DNA of 64,000 bases from Hydrococcus rivularis NIES-593 (GCF_001904635.1 NZ_MRCB01000001.1:124001-188000); one strand, 5' to 3'. Shown: positions 44,713 to 52,794, counted from the first letter of the stretch. Made by a program: numbers and translations. Notes: generated from the letters alone by a model not told the origin.

Positions 44713-45177
44713 ATGAAGAAAATATGGATTTACACAGGTACAGTGTTTGCTCTTGGCACCATAGCTTTCATTTGCATGACCAAGGCAAATGCTAAGGAGA
44801 CTAATGTTGATAATAATTTGCAATATCCTACTAATAGCTGGCGTTTTGTAAAACATACTTTTCGGTTAAATATCCCCAAAAATAACAACGCTCTTTCTCA
44901 ACTTATTATTGAAACTCCATCTACTGTAGCAGTGAGTAATGATATTGATGTATTGGATGTGAATGATCAGAAAATTAATACTAATATTTCCGCCTATGGC
45001 AGACAAATTATTATAGAGTTCCCTGAAAAGGTTATTTCTAACACTAAGCTCTTAGTTAATTTTAATAAGGTTCAACAACCAGTTACAGGCCCGGATTCTG
45101 TATACCGCTTTTCAGTGAAAGTTGTTGGTAGTGAGGTAGAGATTCCCATTGGTTTAGCTAAATTCCCTACATTTTAA
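44713..45177 (+). CDS. secreted DUF2808 protein, copy 2
   Basis: 154 residues from the ATG at 44713 (MKKIWIY, like the MKKL starts of its paralogues). An ATG at 44692 is possible, and a TTG at 44596 lies before the operator and is rejected. Signal peptide to about ANAK. The DUF2808 core is recognisable (WRFVKHTFRLNIPKNNN; LIIETPSTVAVSND; FPEKVISNTKLLVNFNKV) but more diverged than in copies 1 and 3. Confidence 0.8.
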   Translation: MKKIWIYTGTVFALGTIAFICMTKANAKETNVDNNLQYPTNSWRFVKHTFRLNIPKNNNALSQLIIETPSTVAVSNDIDVLDVNDQKINTNISAYGRQIIIEFPEKVISNTKLLVNFNKVQQPVTGPDSVYRFSVKVVGSEVEIPIGLAKFPTF

Positions 45178-45203
45178 TATTTAGATTTTTATGTTAATCA
45201 AAA

Positions 45204-45220
45204 ATTTCATCCAGATTTCA
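45204..45220 (+). promoter_or_regulatory. ATTTCA direct-repeat operator, upstream of DUF2808 copy 3
   Basis: ATTTCA-TCCAG-ATTTCA (half-sites 45204 and 45215) followed by GACCTGCCAAAC, similar to GACCTGTCAGAC at the same place in the 44610 copy. The -10 match is weak (TGATCA, 45238). The gene begins 218 bp downstream, so a long leader or a second promoter is likely. Confidence 0.7.
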
Positions 45221-45438
45221 TTAAGACCTGCCAAACTTGATCAATAAAGGTAGTAGACCTTTTTGACTTAAAACAGTAAACGAGTTAATGAGAAGGCTTT
45301 TAACTTCTCTTAATTCTTGTGTGAATGTAGGAGATAGATAATTCTGTCTTTACCTAGTTGTTATGTATTAGTTGATAACGGCTTACTAAACACGAATCTG
45401 AATATTTGCTGATGTTACTGATTAAATTAGGAGTAAAT

Positions 45439-45927
45439 ATGAAAAAACTGCTAGCTTACATTGCTATATCTACTCTAGCTGCTGCATTTTTAATTCCTGC
45501 CAATTATGCAAGTGCCAATGAAGAAAATGATAGTCTTCCTCATGTTGAGGGTAACTATCAATTTCCTCCGACTCGCTGGGCGGTTGTTAGACATACTTTG
45601 CGAGTACACGTTCCTAAAAATAGCAAGGATGTTTCGCAGTTAAATATTGAAGTTCCAAGTACTGTAAGGTGGAGCAATGATATTAATGATGTTGTTGTAA
45701 AAAAAGAGAATAGTCAGAAAATTAATACTAATGTTTCTTTGAATGGTAAGACTATACTACTAGCTTTTGCTGAACCAGTTGCTCCTAACACTAAGCTAGA
45801 GATTGACATCAAGAATGTCAAACAACCATTTCTTGGTAACGGTCCTGTTTATTATTTATCTGCTAATCTCATTGGTAGTGATGCAAAAATACCTATAGGT
45901 GTAGCTAGATTTCGTATTAGTCCTTAA
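45439..45927 (+). CDS. secreted DUF2808 protein, copy 3
   Basis: 162 residues from the ATG at 45439 with AGGAG about 6 nt upstream. Signal peptide to about ASAN. Very similar to copy 1: HVEGNYQFPPTRWAVVRHTL, VHVPKNSKD, FAEPVAPNTKLEIDIKNVKQ, GNGPVYYLSANLIGSD. The function is unknown. A strong hairpin terminator follows 25 bp after the stop, so it is monocistronic. Confidence 0.85.
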   Translation: MKKLLAYIAISTLAAAFLIPANYASANEENDSLPHVEGNYQFPPTRWAVVRHTLRVHVPKNSKDVSQLNIEVPSTVRWSNDINDVVVKKENSQKINTNVSLNGKTILLAFAEPVAPNTKLEIDIKNVKQPFLGNGPVYYLSANLIGSDAKIPIGVARFRISP

Positions 45928-45951
45928 AATCTTTGCTATCCAAATAAAGCT

Positions 45952-45987
45952 CCTGATAGTTAACTGATTTTTGAGTTAACTATCAGG
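45952..45987 (+). terminator. intrinsic terminator after DUF2808 copy 3
   Basis: Perfect 14-bp stem CCTGATAGTTAACT / AGTTAACTATCAGG with an 8-nt loop, followed by ATAATTTTTAATT. Confidence 0.8.
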
Positions 45988-46095
45988 ATAATTTTTAATT
46001 GATTTTAAAATTTGAATATTTGATAGTTTAACCATAAATAATTTTGAGTAATTACGTTTAGCAACTACATTTTAAATTTCTCTTGGCATAACAAT

Positions 46096-46135
46096 ATTTC
46101 ATCTTTATTTCATCAATAGCTTTCATAATTATAAA
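46096..46135 (+). promoter_or_regulatory. ATTTCA direct-repeat operator and -10, upstream of DUF2808 copy 4
   Basis: ATTTCA-TCTTT-ATTTCA (half-sites 46096 and 46107) and TATAAA at 46130-46135, 17 bp after the second half-site. The ATG lies 145 bp beyond the -10. Confidence 0.7.
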
Positions 46136-46279
46136 TATATAGAATCCCATTTGATTGTTGAAAAGTCAACCTGACTGAAAGCCTGTCAAATAAGGTTTGG
46201 CTTCTCAGTATACATAGCAAGACTCAAGTTGGATTCCTATAGAGATATTTCATTGATTAACTAAATAAGGAGAATATCC

Positions 46280-46753
46280 ATGAAAAAGCTGATTTACACT
46301 GTTACTTTCACCTTATTTCTTGCATCTTCAGTTACTACTGCTTGGGCTAAAAATCCAAATGATGCTAAATTTTCTCATCTAGGCAATAGTGCTGCTGTTC
46401 CTAATATTGCCCGTATCCCAGATGCTACTCATAAATTTGATGTTCATGTCCAAGGTAAAGCACTTTCAGAATTGGCGATTGATTTACCAGAAGGAATAAG
46501 TATTAATAAAGGAATTGAAGTCCAAAACAAATTAGGTCAAAAAATTCCTACAACGGTTTCCATTAACAACAAAAAAGCTACTGTAGCTTTTTCGGAACCA
46601 ATAGTTCCTGGTACAACTATATCAATTCGTATGAAGGTAGTTAATACTCCAGATTATAAGGAAACTTGGCATTATCCCGTATCTGTCAAAAAGGTTGGTA
46701 TGAAAGAAGCAATTCCACTTGGTTTAGCTCGGATTCAGACTTACGGTGGCTAG
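46280..46753 (+). CDS. secreted DUF2808-like protein, copy 4
   Basis: 157 residues; AAGGAG precedes the ATG. Signal peptide to about AWAK. The most diverged of the four: HKFDVHVQGKALSELAIDLP, KIPTTVSINNKKATVAFSEP and IVPGTTISIRMKVVNTP align with the family, but the FPPTR box is missing. It is the last gene of the accessory block before the transposon remnant. Confidence 0.78.
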   Translation: MKKLIYTVTFTLFLASSVTTAWAKNPNDAKFSHLGNSAAVPNIARIPDATHKFDVHVQGKALSELAIDLPEGISINKGIEVQNKLGQKIPTTVSINNKKATVAFSEPIVPGTTISIRMKVVNTPDYKETWHYPVSVKKVGMKEAIPLGLARIQTYGG

Positions 46754-46863
46754 GGTGAGTAACTGCTGTTAATTTTGGGTGTGGCTGGCTGTCAACCAAA
46801 TTAATCGGTAGCTGTAGCGAACTGCAAACATAAACACTTCAAACTGCAAACAAGGCATTTTTG

Positions 46864-46979
46864 AAACCACAATAACTGCAAATAAAGGGGGTTTCAAAAC
46901 CAGATTATTTGCAAATGAAACCACATTCTCTGCAAACAAACCACATTCTCTGCAAATGAAACCACATTCTCTGCAAATA
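46864..46979. repeat. array of 20-21 bp direct repeats beside the recombinase gene
   Basis: Five copies of a 21-bp unit with consensus AAACCACATTCTCTGCAAAT(G) begin at 46864, 46897, 46918, 46938 and 46959. The last three are nearly identical and the first two diverged. Extra TGCAAAC pieces lie at about 46822 and 46843. There is no unique spacer sequence between the units. Such arrays are typical of transposase-binding sites at the ends of TniA/TnsB-type elements, or of plasmid iterons. Confidence 0.8.
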
Positions 46980-47146
46980 AGCCGTAACCCCTATGGGAAT
47001 TGAGATACAGGATTTATTGGCTCACAAGTGTCCAATTTATACGAACTTTTATACCGGACATATATGTACGTTTTTCGTGGTTTAATTTGAACTAATACCG
47101 TTCGATTAAATATCCCAAGCTGTTTAAACCGACAGCTAGTTTGGTC

Positions 47147-47896
47147 ATGGCCATTTATGCTTATCTGAGAGTCTCCAGCGACAAACAAGATGTACACAAC
47201 CAACGACATGGCATTTTAGAATATGCCAACATCCACGCTTTGAGTCCCATCCAGTTTATAGAGGACACAATTTCTGGACGGGAGAAATGGTTAGAGCGAG
47301 GTGTAGGACAACTACTGAATCAAACAGCACAAGAATCCGATGTAGTTATTTTTTCAGAAGTTAGTCGGATGGCACGCTCCACCCTACAAGTATTAGAAAT
47401 GCTGGAGTGTTGCGTGCGTCGGGGAATCAACGTCCATATCGCCAAACAAGGTATGGTACTGGATGACTCAATGCAAAGCCGAATTACAGCAACGGTTTTA
47501 GGCTTGGCAGCTGAAATCGAGCGGGAATTGATTGTACTCAGAACAACCGAAGCACTAGCTAAACGTAAAGCTGAAGGAAAAACGTTAGGGCGACCCAAAG
47601 GACGACAATCTGCACATTTGAAACTGGACACAAGGGAAGCAGAAATTCGCAGTTATTTAGCCAAAGGAATCAGCAAACGCTCAATTGCAAAACTGGTCGA
47701 TTGTTCACCTTCCACTCTCTACGATTGGTTGTCACGCAAACATCTCCACTCACGCCACGACAAAATCGTTATCTCAACAAATGGGGCTACGACCGCGATA
47801 CCCTTGTGCGACAACCGCCTGCTGTTCGCTTCCAGGCAGAATATAGCAATCAATGTTGGCATTTTGACCTCAGTCCATCAGACCTCAAGCAAGTGA
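47147..47896 (+). CDS. serine recombinase (resolvase/invertase family), 3' end fused out of frame to transposase remnant
   Basis: 249 residues from the ATG at 47147. The catalytic domain is complete: IYAYLRVSSDKQDVHNQRHG (Ser nucleophile of the YxRVSS motif), SEVSRMARSTLQVLEMLE and ATVLGLAAEIERELIVLRTTEAL. The helix-turn-helix GISKRSIAKLVDCSPSTLYDW binds DNA. After about residue 200 the sequence is a shifted reading of the transposase below and is probably not original. Enzymes of this type resolve transposition cointegrates or invert DNA. Confidence 0.82.
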   Translation: MAIYAYLRVSSDKQDVHNQRHGILEYANIHALSPIQFIEDTISGREKWLERGVGQLLNQTAQESDVVIFSEVSRMARSTLQVLEMLECCVRRGINVHIAKQGMVLDDSMQSRITATVLGLAAEIERELIVLRTTEALAKRKAEGKTLGRPKGRQSAHLKLDTREAEIRSYLAKGISKRSIAKLVDCSPSTLYDWLSRKHLHSRHDKIVISTNGATTAIPLCDNRLLFASRQNIAINVGILTSVHQTSSK

Positions 47897-48255
47897 AAGC
47901 ACCAGCCTTCCTAGAACCGGGGCGGGGGCATCCCTTGTTAATGCTTTATAGTGTCGTGGATGACCGGAGTGGTGTTGCATACCAAGAATACCACGGTGTT
48001 TACGGCGAGGATGTAGAAGCAGCACTGCGGTTTATGTTTGCTGCCATGTCACCCAAAAAAGAGACGGACTTTCCTTTTGAAGGCATTCCCCAAATGCTGT
48101 ATATGGACAATGGCCCCATTGCTAAGAGCTTAGTATTTCAAAAAGTTATGGGTTATTTGGGGATTGAAGTACGTACCCATTTACCGAATGGCAAGGATGG
48201 ACGACGGGTGACAGCTCGTTCTAAGGGGAAGGTAGAAAGACCGTACATTATTTGA
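47749..48255 (+). pseudogene. truncated DDE (integrase-core) transposase
   Basis: The frame overlaps the recombinase 3' end. It encodes the rve catalytic core with all three acidic residues in context: CWHFDLSPSD, MLYMDNGPIAKS and KGKVERP. The open frame stops three residues later, so the C-terminal DNA-binding half (probably more than 150 residues) is missing, and no independent N-terminal domain precedes it. It is a remnant unless completed elsewhere. It marks the junction with the core-gene half of the window. Confidence 0.8.
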
Positions 48256-48466
48256 GTAAAGGTTTACTATTGCCAACATGTATCGGGAGATGCAATAGGA
48301 GCTACCCCAGGGAAACAATTTTGCAAATTAGATTTTTGCTATTTTTTGAGATGTTTCTCAATTCAGGAACCAAGGCGTATAAAATAATCGATAAATCATA
48401 TAGAATAGAGCGGTCTTCGATTAGATTTCTAAAGAATTTGACGGCTCGCCATCATCGGAGATGTTT

Positions 48467-49135
48467 ATGCCACCCCGTTCAGACTCATTGACATCTGCTC
48501 TAGAAGCGATCGAGCAAGGACACTACACCGAAGCCGTTGAAGTGCTCGAAATGTATGAACAACTGATGTGTAATCCTCAATCCGAGCAGTACATACAAGT
48601 GCGAAAGGGGTTAATCGAAGCTTATCATCGTACTGGAAACCAAAAAAAAGCTTTCTGGCTTTGCCAACAATTGGTTGCCAATAAAGATCCAGAAGTTCAA
48701 ACCTGGGCGCAACAAATGCTAGACTCTATGAACCAGACAGAGAAAGCTGAAGAAACCAAGTCCTCAGAAGCACGGGCCGAAGAACCTACAGAGCTAGAAT
48801 CACCTCAGCCTTATTTAACCCCAGAACAGTCAGAAGAACTATTAGCCAATGGTACTAAAGCATTCAAAGGCGGACGCTATGTAGATGCAATTAGAGATCT
48901 CGAAGAATTTTATCGCGGCACTGATTCTAGTACCAAAAATTATTTTCTAGGACAGACTTATCTTGTTAAAGCTTATCAAGCAAGCAAACAAATAGAAGCT
49001 GCGATCGCCCTTGCTCAGAAAATGGCAGCAAGCGATAAGGAAATCATTCAGATTTGGGGAAAAAAATTTTTAGAATCGTCCTCCCCTCCACCAGCACCGG
49101 AAACTTCCGAATCGTCGAGCGAATCACTACAATAA
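48467..49135 (+). CDS. TPR-like helical repeat protein
   Basis: 222 residues from the ATG at 48467 (GGAG 6 nt upstream; an ATG at 48461 is also possible). Two similar helical halves (SALEAIEQGHYTEAVEVLEM; GTKAFKGGRYVDAIRDLEEF), each followed by YL/YHR-x-KKAF-type pairs, are separated by an acidic linker (EKAEETKSSEARAEEP). The C-terminus is Ser/Pro-rich. No signal peptide. It is a probable protein-binding scaffold of unknown role, and the first gene after the transposon remnant. Confidence 0.7.
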   Translation: MPPRSDSLTSALEAIEQGHYTEAVEVLEMYEQLMCNPQSEQYIQVRKGLIEAYHRTGNQKKAFWLCQQLVANKDPEVQTWAQQMLDSMNQTEKAEETKSSEARAEEPTELESPQPYLTPEQSEELLANGTKAFKGGRYVDAIRDLEEFYRGTDSSTKNYFLGQTYLVKAYQASKQIEAAIALAQKMAASDKEIIQIWGKKFLESSSPPPAPETSESSSESLQ

Positions 49136-49341
49136 AAGTCGCAACGGTCAGGGGAAATTGATACCCAAAGAAGAAAGAAGCGGGAATTAAAATCTCTTTA
49201 TTATTTATTTCACTCTACAGTCCATTTTCTCAGCTTAATATTTAATATAAGGGAAGCTGATTATCTTAACCCCTATCGGGCAGGCTCGCATTGCTAAACT
49301 CCCGATGTACTCGCTTACTTTTACCTAGTTTCAGTAGCGCT

Positions 49342-50064
49342 ATGAACCCCACCGATTATGCTGCTTTAATCCATCCCGCGATCGCGGTAGCGTTTGTCTT
49401 TCCCATTATCGGGATGGTTGTCAATTTTGCTTGGCAGACTCGTCAGCGACGGCTACAGTCTGTCGGGGAGGGAAAAAGCAAAATTCCCCCAATCGTCGGG
49501 CAAGAACACTTAAAACTGGGAAAATGGTTAACGGGTGCTGTTGTTGGGGTATGTCTGCTAGGAATGGCTTACCCGACATTTAGCAAGGCGATTGAAAATC
49601 AAGCCTTTACTAAGCAACCAGGAGAAATGGTTTTTCTCATCCTGATGTTTGCGGCAACGATCGCTTCTCTCGTCTTTTTATACAAAGCGCAGCCTAGACT
49701 CTGGCGAGCTATCTTTGCATTTCTTAGTAGCCTCGGCGTTTTAGTCATCGGCTTTCAGGATATTATCCTACGTCGAGAGGGTTTGGGCTGGATTTTCCGG
49801 CGGGATTACGAGTGGCAGTATTCCCATTTCTATTACGGCATCACCGTTACCCTACTGATGATTTTTTCCCTGGCGATCGTCAAAGAAATTTACCAAGATC
49901 GTTCAAATCGCTGGCGCTACATCCATATTTTTTTGAATTGCTTTGCCTTACTCCTGTTTATCGGGCAAGGCATGACGGGGACGCGAGATTTGCTAGAAAT
50001 TCCCTTGGGCTGGCAAGAAACCCATCTCTACAAGTGCGATTTCACAAATAAAATTTGTCCCTAG
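49342..50064 (+). CDS. DUF4079 integral membrane protein
   Basis: 240 residues from the ATG at 49342. About seven helices; His residues in ALIHPAIAVAFVFPIIG, EHLKLG, FYYG and YIHIFLNCFALLLF fit the cyanobacterial DUF4079 family, which resembles cytochrome b561-like proteins. Such His could bind haem, but that is inference. The function is unknown. Confidence 0.72.
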   Translation: MNPTDYAALIHPAIAVAFVFPIIGMVVNFAWQTRQRRLQSVGEGKSKIPPIVGQEHLKLGKWLTGAVVGVCLLGMAYPTFSKAIENQAFTKQPGEMVFLILMFAATIASLVFLYKAQPRLWRAIFAFLSSLGVLVIGFQDIILRREGLGWIFRRDYEWQYSHFYYGITVTLLMIFSLAIVKEIYQDRSNRWRYIHIFLNCFALLLFIGQGMTGTRDLLEIPLGWQETHLYKCDFTNKICP

Positions 50065-50159
50065 CTTGAGAGTAGCGGGGAGAATTTCAAGGGGAATGTC
50101 CTTACTACCTATGTTTCGTCGATTCAAAAGAGTCGCCATATTAATACCAAGCCATATTA

Positions 50160-50254
50160 ATACCAATTTGAAATAAGAAGGCGACAGATGAATTGACAAA
50201 ATTCAATCGTAGAAAGGGTTTCCCAATCCTTTCATCCAAAATCCAAAATGGTAT
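50160..50254. repeat. MITE-like element, relative of the 32395 copy
   Basis: Termini ATACCAATTT (50160-50169) and AAAATGGTAT (50245-50254, one mismatch from perfect). The next bases (GAAATAAGAAGGCGACAGAT) resemble the reverse complement of the right arm of the 32395 element (GAAAAAAGAATGCGACAGAT). A 15-bp tandem duplication GCCATATTAATACCA (50135-50149 and 50151-50165) overlaps its left end. It sits directly upstream of the NarL-type regulator start. Confidence 0.65.
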
Positions 50255-50257
50255 AAC

Positions 50258-50944
50258 ATGATTCGAGTGTTGCTCGTAGAAGACCAAGAGATTGTCCGTC
50301 GGGGCTTAAAGACCTTGTTAGGAACCAAGCCCGACCTTCAAATAGTGGGCGAAGCAGATAACGGACAAAGAGCGATCGAACAGCTAGAAGCGTGGCAGGC
50401 AGTCTCGCAACTGCCGGACGTGGTAGTAATGGACATTCGCATGCCCGTGATGGATGGGGTAGAAGCTACCCGATTGATTTGCCAGCAGTTTCCAGGAACA
50501 AAGATTCTCATCCTCACGACCTTTAACGATACTCAGTACGTCTCCGAGGCGTTGCGTTTTGGGGCGAAGGGGTATTTGTTAAAAGATACGCCTGCTGAGG
50601 AACTGGCAAAAGCGATTCGCTCGATTTACCAAGGCTATACCCAGTTTGGCCCGGGAATTCTGGAGCGGGCGATCGCGCAGGTGTCGGCAATCGAGTCAGA
50701 AAAGCCCAAAGATCCACCGCCAGAGCTACTGGAGTTGACCGCTAGAGAGCGCGAGGTTTTGCGCTTGATTGCAGCTGGTGCGAGCAATCGGGAAATAGCC
50801 CAGGCACTGTTCCTCTCAGAAGGGACGGTCAGAAATCATATCTCTCACATTCTAGCTCGACTAAATGTACGCGATCGCACTCAAGCGGCGCTTGTTGCTA
50901 ATACATTTCTCGATTGGCTGGAGAAGCCTAAAACTTCTGGTTGA
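50258..50944 (+). CDS. NarL/FixJ-family response regulator
   Basis: 228 residues: a receiver domain (LVEDQEIVRRG; phospho-acceptor Asp59 in VVVMDIRMPVMDG; Lys in YLLKDTP) and a LuxR-type helix-turn-helix (LTAREREVLRLIAAGASNRE to TVRNHISHILARLNVRDRTQ). No kinase gene is adjacent, so its partner is elsewhere. The MITE-like element ends 3 bp before its ATG and must form its leader. Confidence 0.92.
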   Translation: MIRVLLVEDQEIVRRGLKTLLGTKPDLQIVGEADNGQRAIEQLEAWQAVSQLPDVVVMDIRMPVMDGVEATRLICQQFPGTKILILTTFNDTQYVSEALRFGAKGYLLKDTPAEELAKAIRSIYQGYTQFGPGILERAIAQVSAIESEKPKDPPPELLELTAREREVLRLIAAGASNREIAQALFLSEGTVRNHISHILARLNVRDRTQAALVANTFLDWLEKPKTSG

Positions 50945-50999
50945 AGTTTATTTTATACTTAGGCTCTCAGTCCCTAATCTCAGCCAAACGAGTTAGGGA

Positions 51000-52583
51000 A
51001 TGTCCTTCAAAATGCTGCTTGGTGATGCGATCGTGACTTTTGTCAAACAACAACTACAGCTACCTCGAAAAAAGTTTTTTTCTCGCTTAGGAGCTTGGTG
51101 GGATAAAGGAATCGCACTTTTAGCTCTCGCCAATTTGATTTTAGTGCTGTTCGATCTAACTTACATTCCTCTACGAGATTTTTGGTTACAAGGAAGGGTT
51201 CAACTTTTTCTGAAAATTGGTCCGTTTGAGCGCGAATTTCCCGATCCTCCTTTAAGAATTCTTCCGTTTCGCGTCTCGGATTGGTATGACTGGGTCAAAG
51301 GAATTGAACCCCATCGAGACACGGAACAATATTTACAACTCGTAGAAGAACTCAATCAGAAGATTAATCGGGTGGCCTTGCCAACTTTGAATTCACCAAG
51401 GCAAAATCCTAACCGAGTCGAAGCTGAAACTGTCGATAGAATTCTAAAAGAATTGCGCGATCGCTCCGCAGAAATGGTTGATACCAATCCCTTTCTAATT
51501 GCTAATAAAACGGGGACGCTAGAAAGAATTAAAAATCAAATTCGAGAGCGAGTTTTTGGGACGAAAAATGTTTCTTCTAAGGAAGCTTTTTATAGATTTT
51601 GGAGCAGAGAGTATTTAAGAGAAAAAGGATTTCGACAAGAACTGAATTTTTTTGACAGAGAAATTAAACCGCTAATAGAAAGTAACTACTATCGTCCAGT
51701 TGGAGAAAATGGAGAACCTGTAGATAATTTTGGTCTCCTTGATTTCCCATTTTTTCTGGTCTTCTTGTTCGATTTTTTGCTAAGAACTTTTTTGATCGGT
51801 CGCCGTCATACGGGAGTAAGTTGGTTCGATGCCATGCTATGGCGCTGGTACGATGTTTTTTTGCTAATCCCTCTTTTTCGCTGGTTGCGCGTTATTCCCG
51901 TCACTATCCGCTTAAACCAAGCGAAATTAATCGACCTTCATGCCATTCAAAAGCAAGCAAGACAGGGATTTGTTGCCAATATTGCCGAAGATATTACCGA
52001 AGTAGTTGTCGTTCAAATTATCGACCAGCTCCAATCTACTATTCGCCAAGGAGAAATTGCCAATCTAGTTTCTAGACGGAATGTCCGAAAATACATCGAC
52101 CTCAATCAGGTCAATGAAACCACAGAAATCATTAAATTGGCAATGAATACGATAGTTTACCAAGTCTTGCCAAAAATTCGACCCGATCTAGAAGCGCTAC
52201 TGCAATACAACATCAAAAAAGCGATCGCGCAATCGCCTGCTTACGAAAGCATACGCTTGCTACCGGGATTGGAAAGACTACAAACTAATTTAACCGAACA
52301 ATTGACCAAACAAATTTACCAAGGTTTCTGGAAGGCAATGACCCTTCTTTTGAAAGAAGATCCCGCCTTCGATAAACTCTTAGAACGATCGATCGCGAAT
52401 TTTAGTCAGATTGTTAGATCTGAATTTCAGACAGAGGATAGCCTAGAAAAAATTGAGACTTTACTAATCGATCTTTTAGAAGAAATCAAGATCAATTACA
52501 TTCAACGATTATCGCAAGAAGATATAGAAAAGATTCTCGAACAAACCAGGGCAATCCGCCAAGTGACACAGACATCTAAATGA
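51000..52583 (+). CDS. large membrane protein of unknown function
   Basis: 527 residues; I recognise no named family. One hydrophobic segment lies near the N-terminus (about 35-55), a hydrophilic region reaches about 250, then come two or three helices (FFLVFLFDFLLRTFLIGRR; VFLLIPLFRWLRVIPVTIRL) with Arg spaced in the second, a little like a voltage-sensor S4 segment. The last 200 residues are helical and charged (IADEVVVVQII-like amphipathic stretches). It is probably a conserved cyanobacterial protein, since the surrounding genes are core. Confidence 0.6.
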   Translation: MSFKMLLGDAIVTFVKQQLQLPRKKFFSRLGAWWDKGIALLALANLILVLFDLTYIPLRDFWLQGRVQLFLKIGPFEREFPDPPLRILPFRVSDWYDWVKGIEPHRDTEQYLQLVEELNQKINRVALPTLNSPRQNPNRVEAETVDRILKELRDRSAEMVDTNPFLIANKTGTLERIKNQIRERVFGTKNVSSKEAFYRFWSREYLREKGFRQELNFFDREIKPLIESNYYRPVGENGEPVDNFGLLDFPFFLVFLFDFLLRTFLIGRRHTGVSWFDAMLWRWYDVFLLIPLFRWLRVIPVTIRLNQAKLIDLHAIQKQARQGFVANIAEDITEVVVVQIIDQLQSTIRQGEIANLVSRRNVRKYIDLNQVNETTEIIKLAMNTIVYQVLPKIRPDLEALLQYNIKKAIAQSPAYESIRLLPGLERLQTNLTEQLTKQIYQGFWKAMTLLLKEDPAFDKLLERSIANFSQIVRSEFQTEDSLEKIETLLIDLLEEIKINYIQRLSQEDIEKILEQTRAIRQVTQTSK

Positions 52584-52756
52584 AATCAGAAGGGGGTCTG
52601 GGTACCGCCCCATTCGAGGCAGGGTTAGAAAGCATATGGGGTCAGGAAAAAGACTCGGTCAACCCTCTCTTGTTACTTTTTTGATAAACTAGAGATGTAG
52701 GACACATTTCTGGCGAGAGTTGCGATCGCCGGATTAATTCATCCTAATTATGTAAG

Positions 52757-52780
52757 AAGTGGGTCTTGCCCGCTTTTTTT
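52757..52780 (+). terminator. intrinsic terminator-like attenuator in the rimP leader
   Basis: Stem AAGTGGG / CCCGCTT (one G-T pair, 5-nt loop TCTTG) ends in seven T and stands 14 bp before the rimP ATG. A terminator placed immediately before the first gene of a nusA operon suggests attenuation with NusA feedback, like the rimP leader RNA known in gammaproteobacteria. Confidence 0.6.
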
Positions 52781-52794
52781 GTTGCCCTATTCCG

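Noticed and set aside
46864-46979. CRISPR array
   Set aside because: The units follow each other every 20-21 bp with no unique spacers of 30 bp or more, and no cas gene is near.
48252-48491. 79-residue frame after the transposase fragment
   Set aside because: Composition is not protein-like, it overlaps the SD-supported start of the next gene, and it resembles nothing known.
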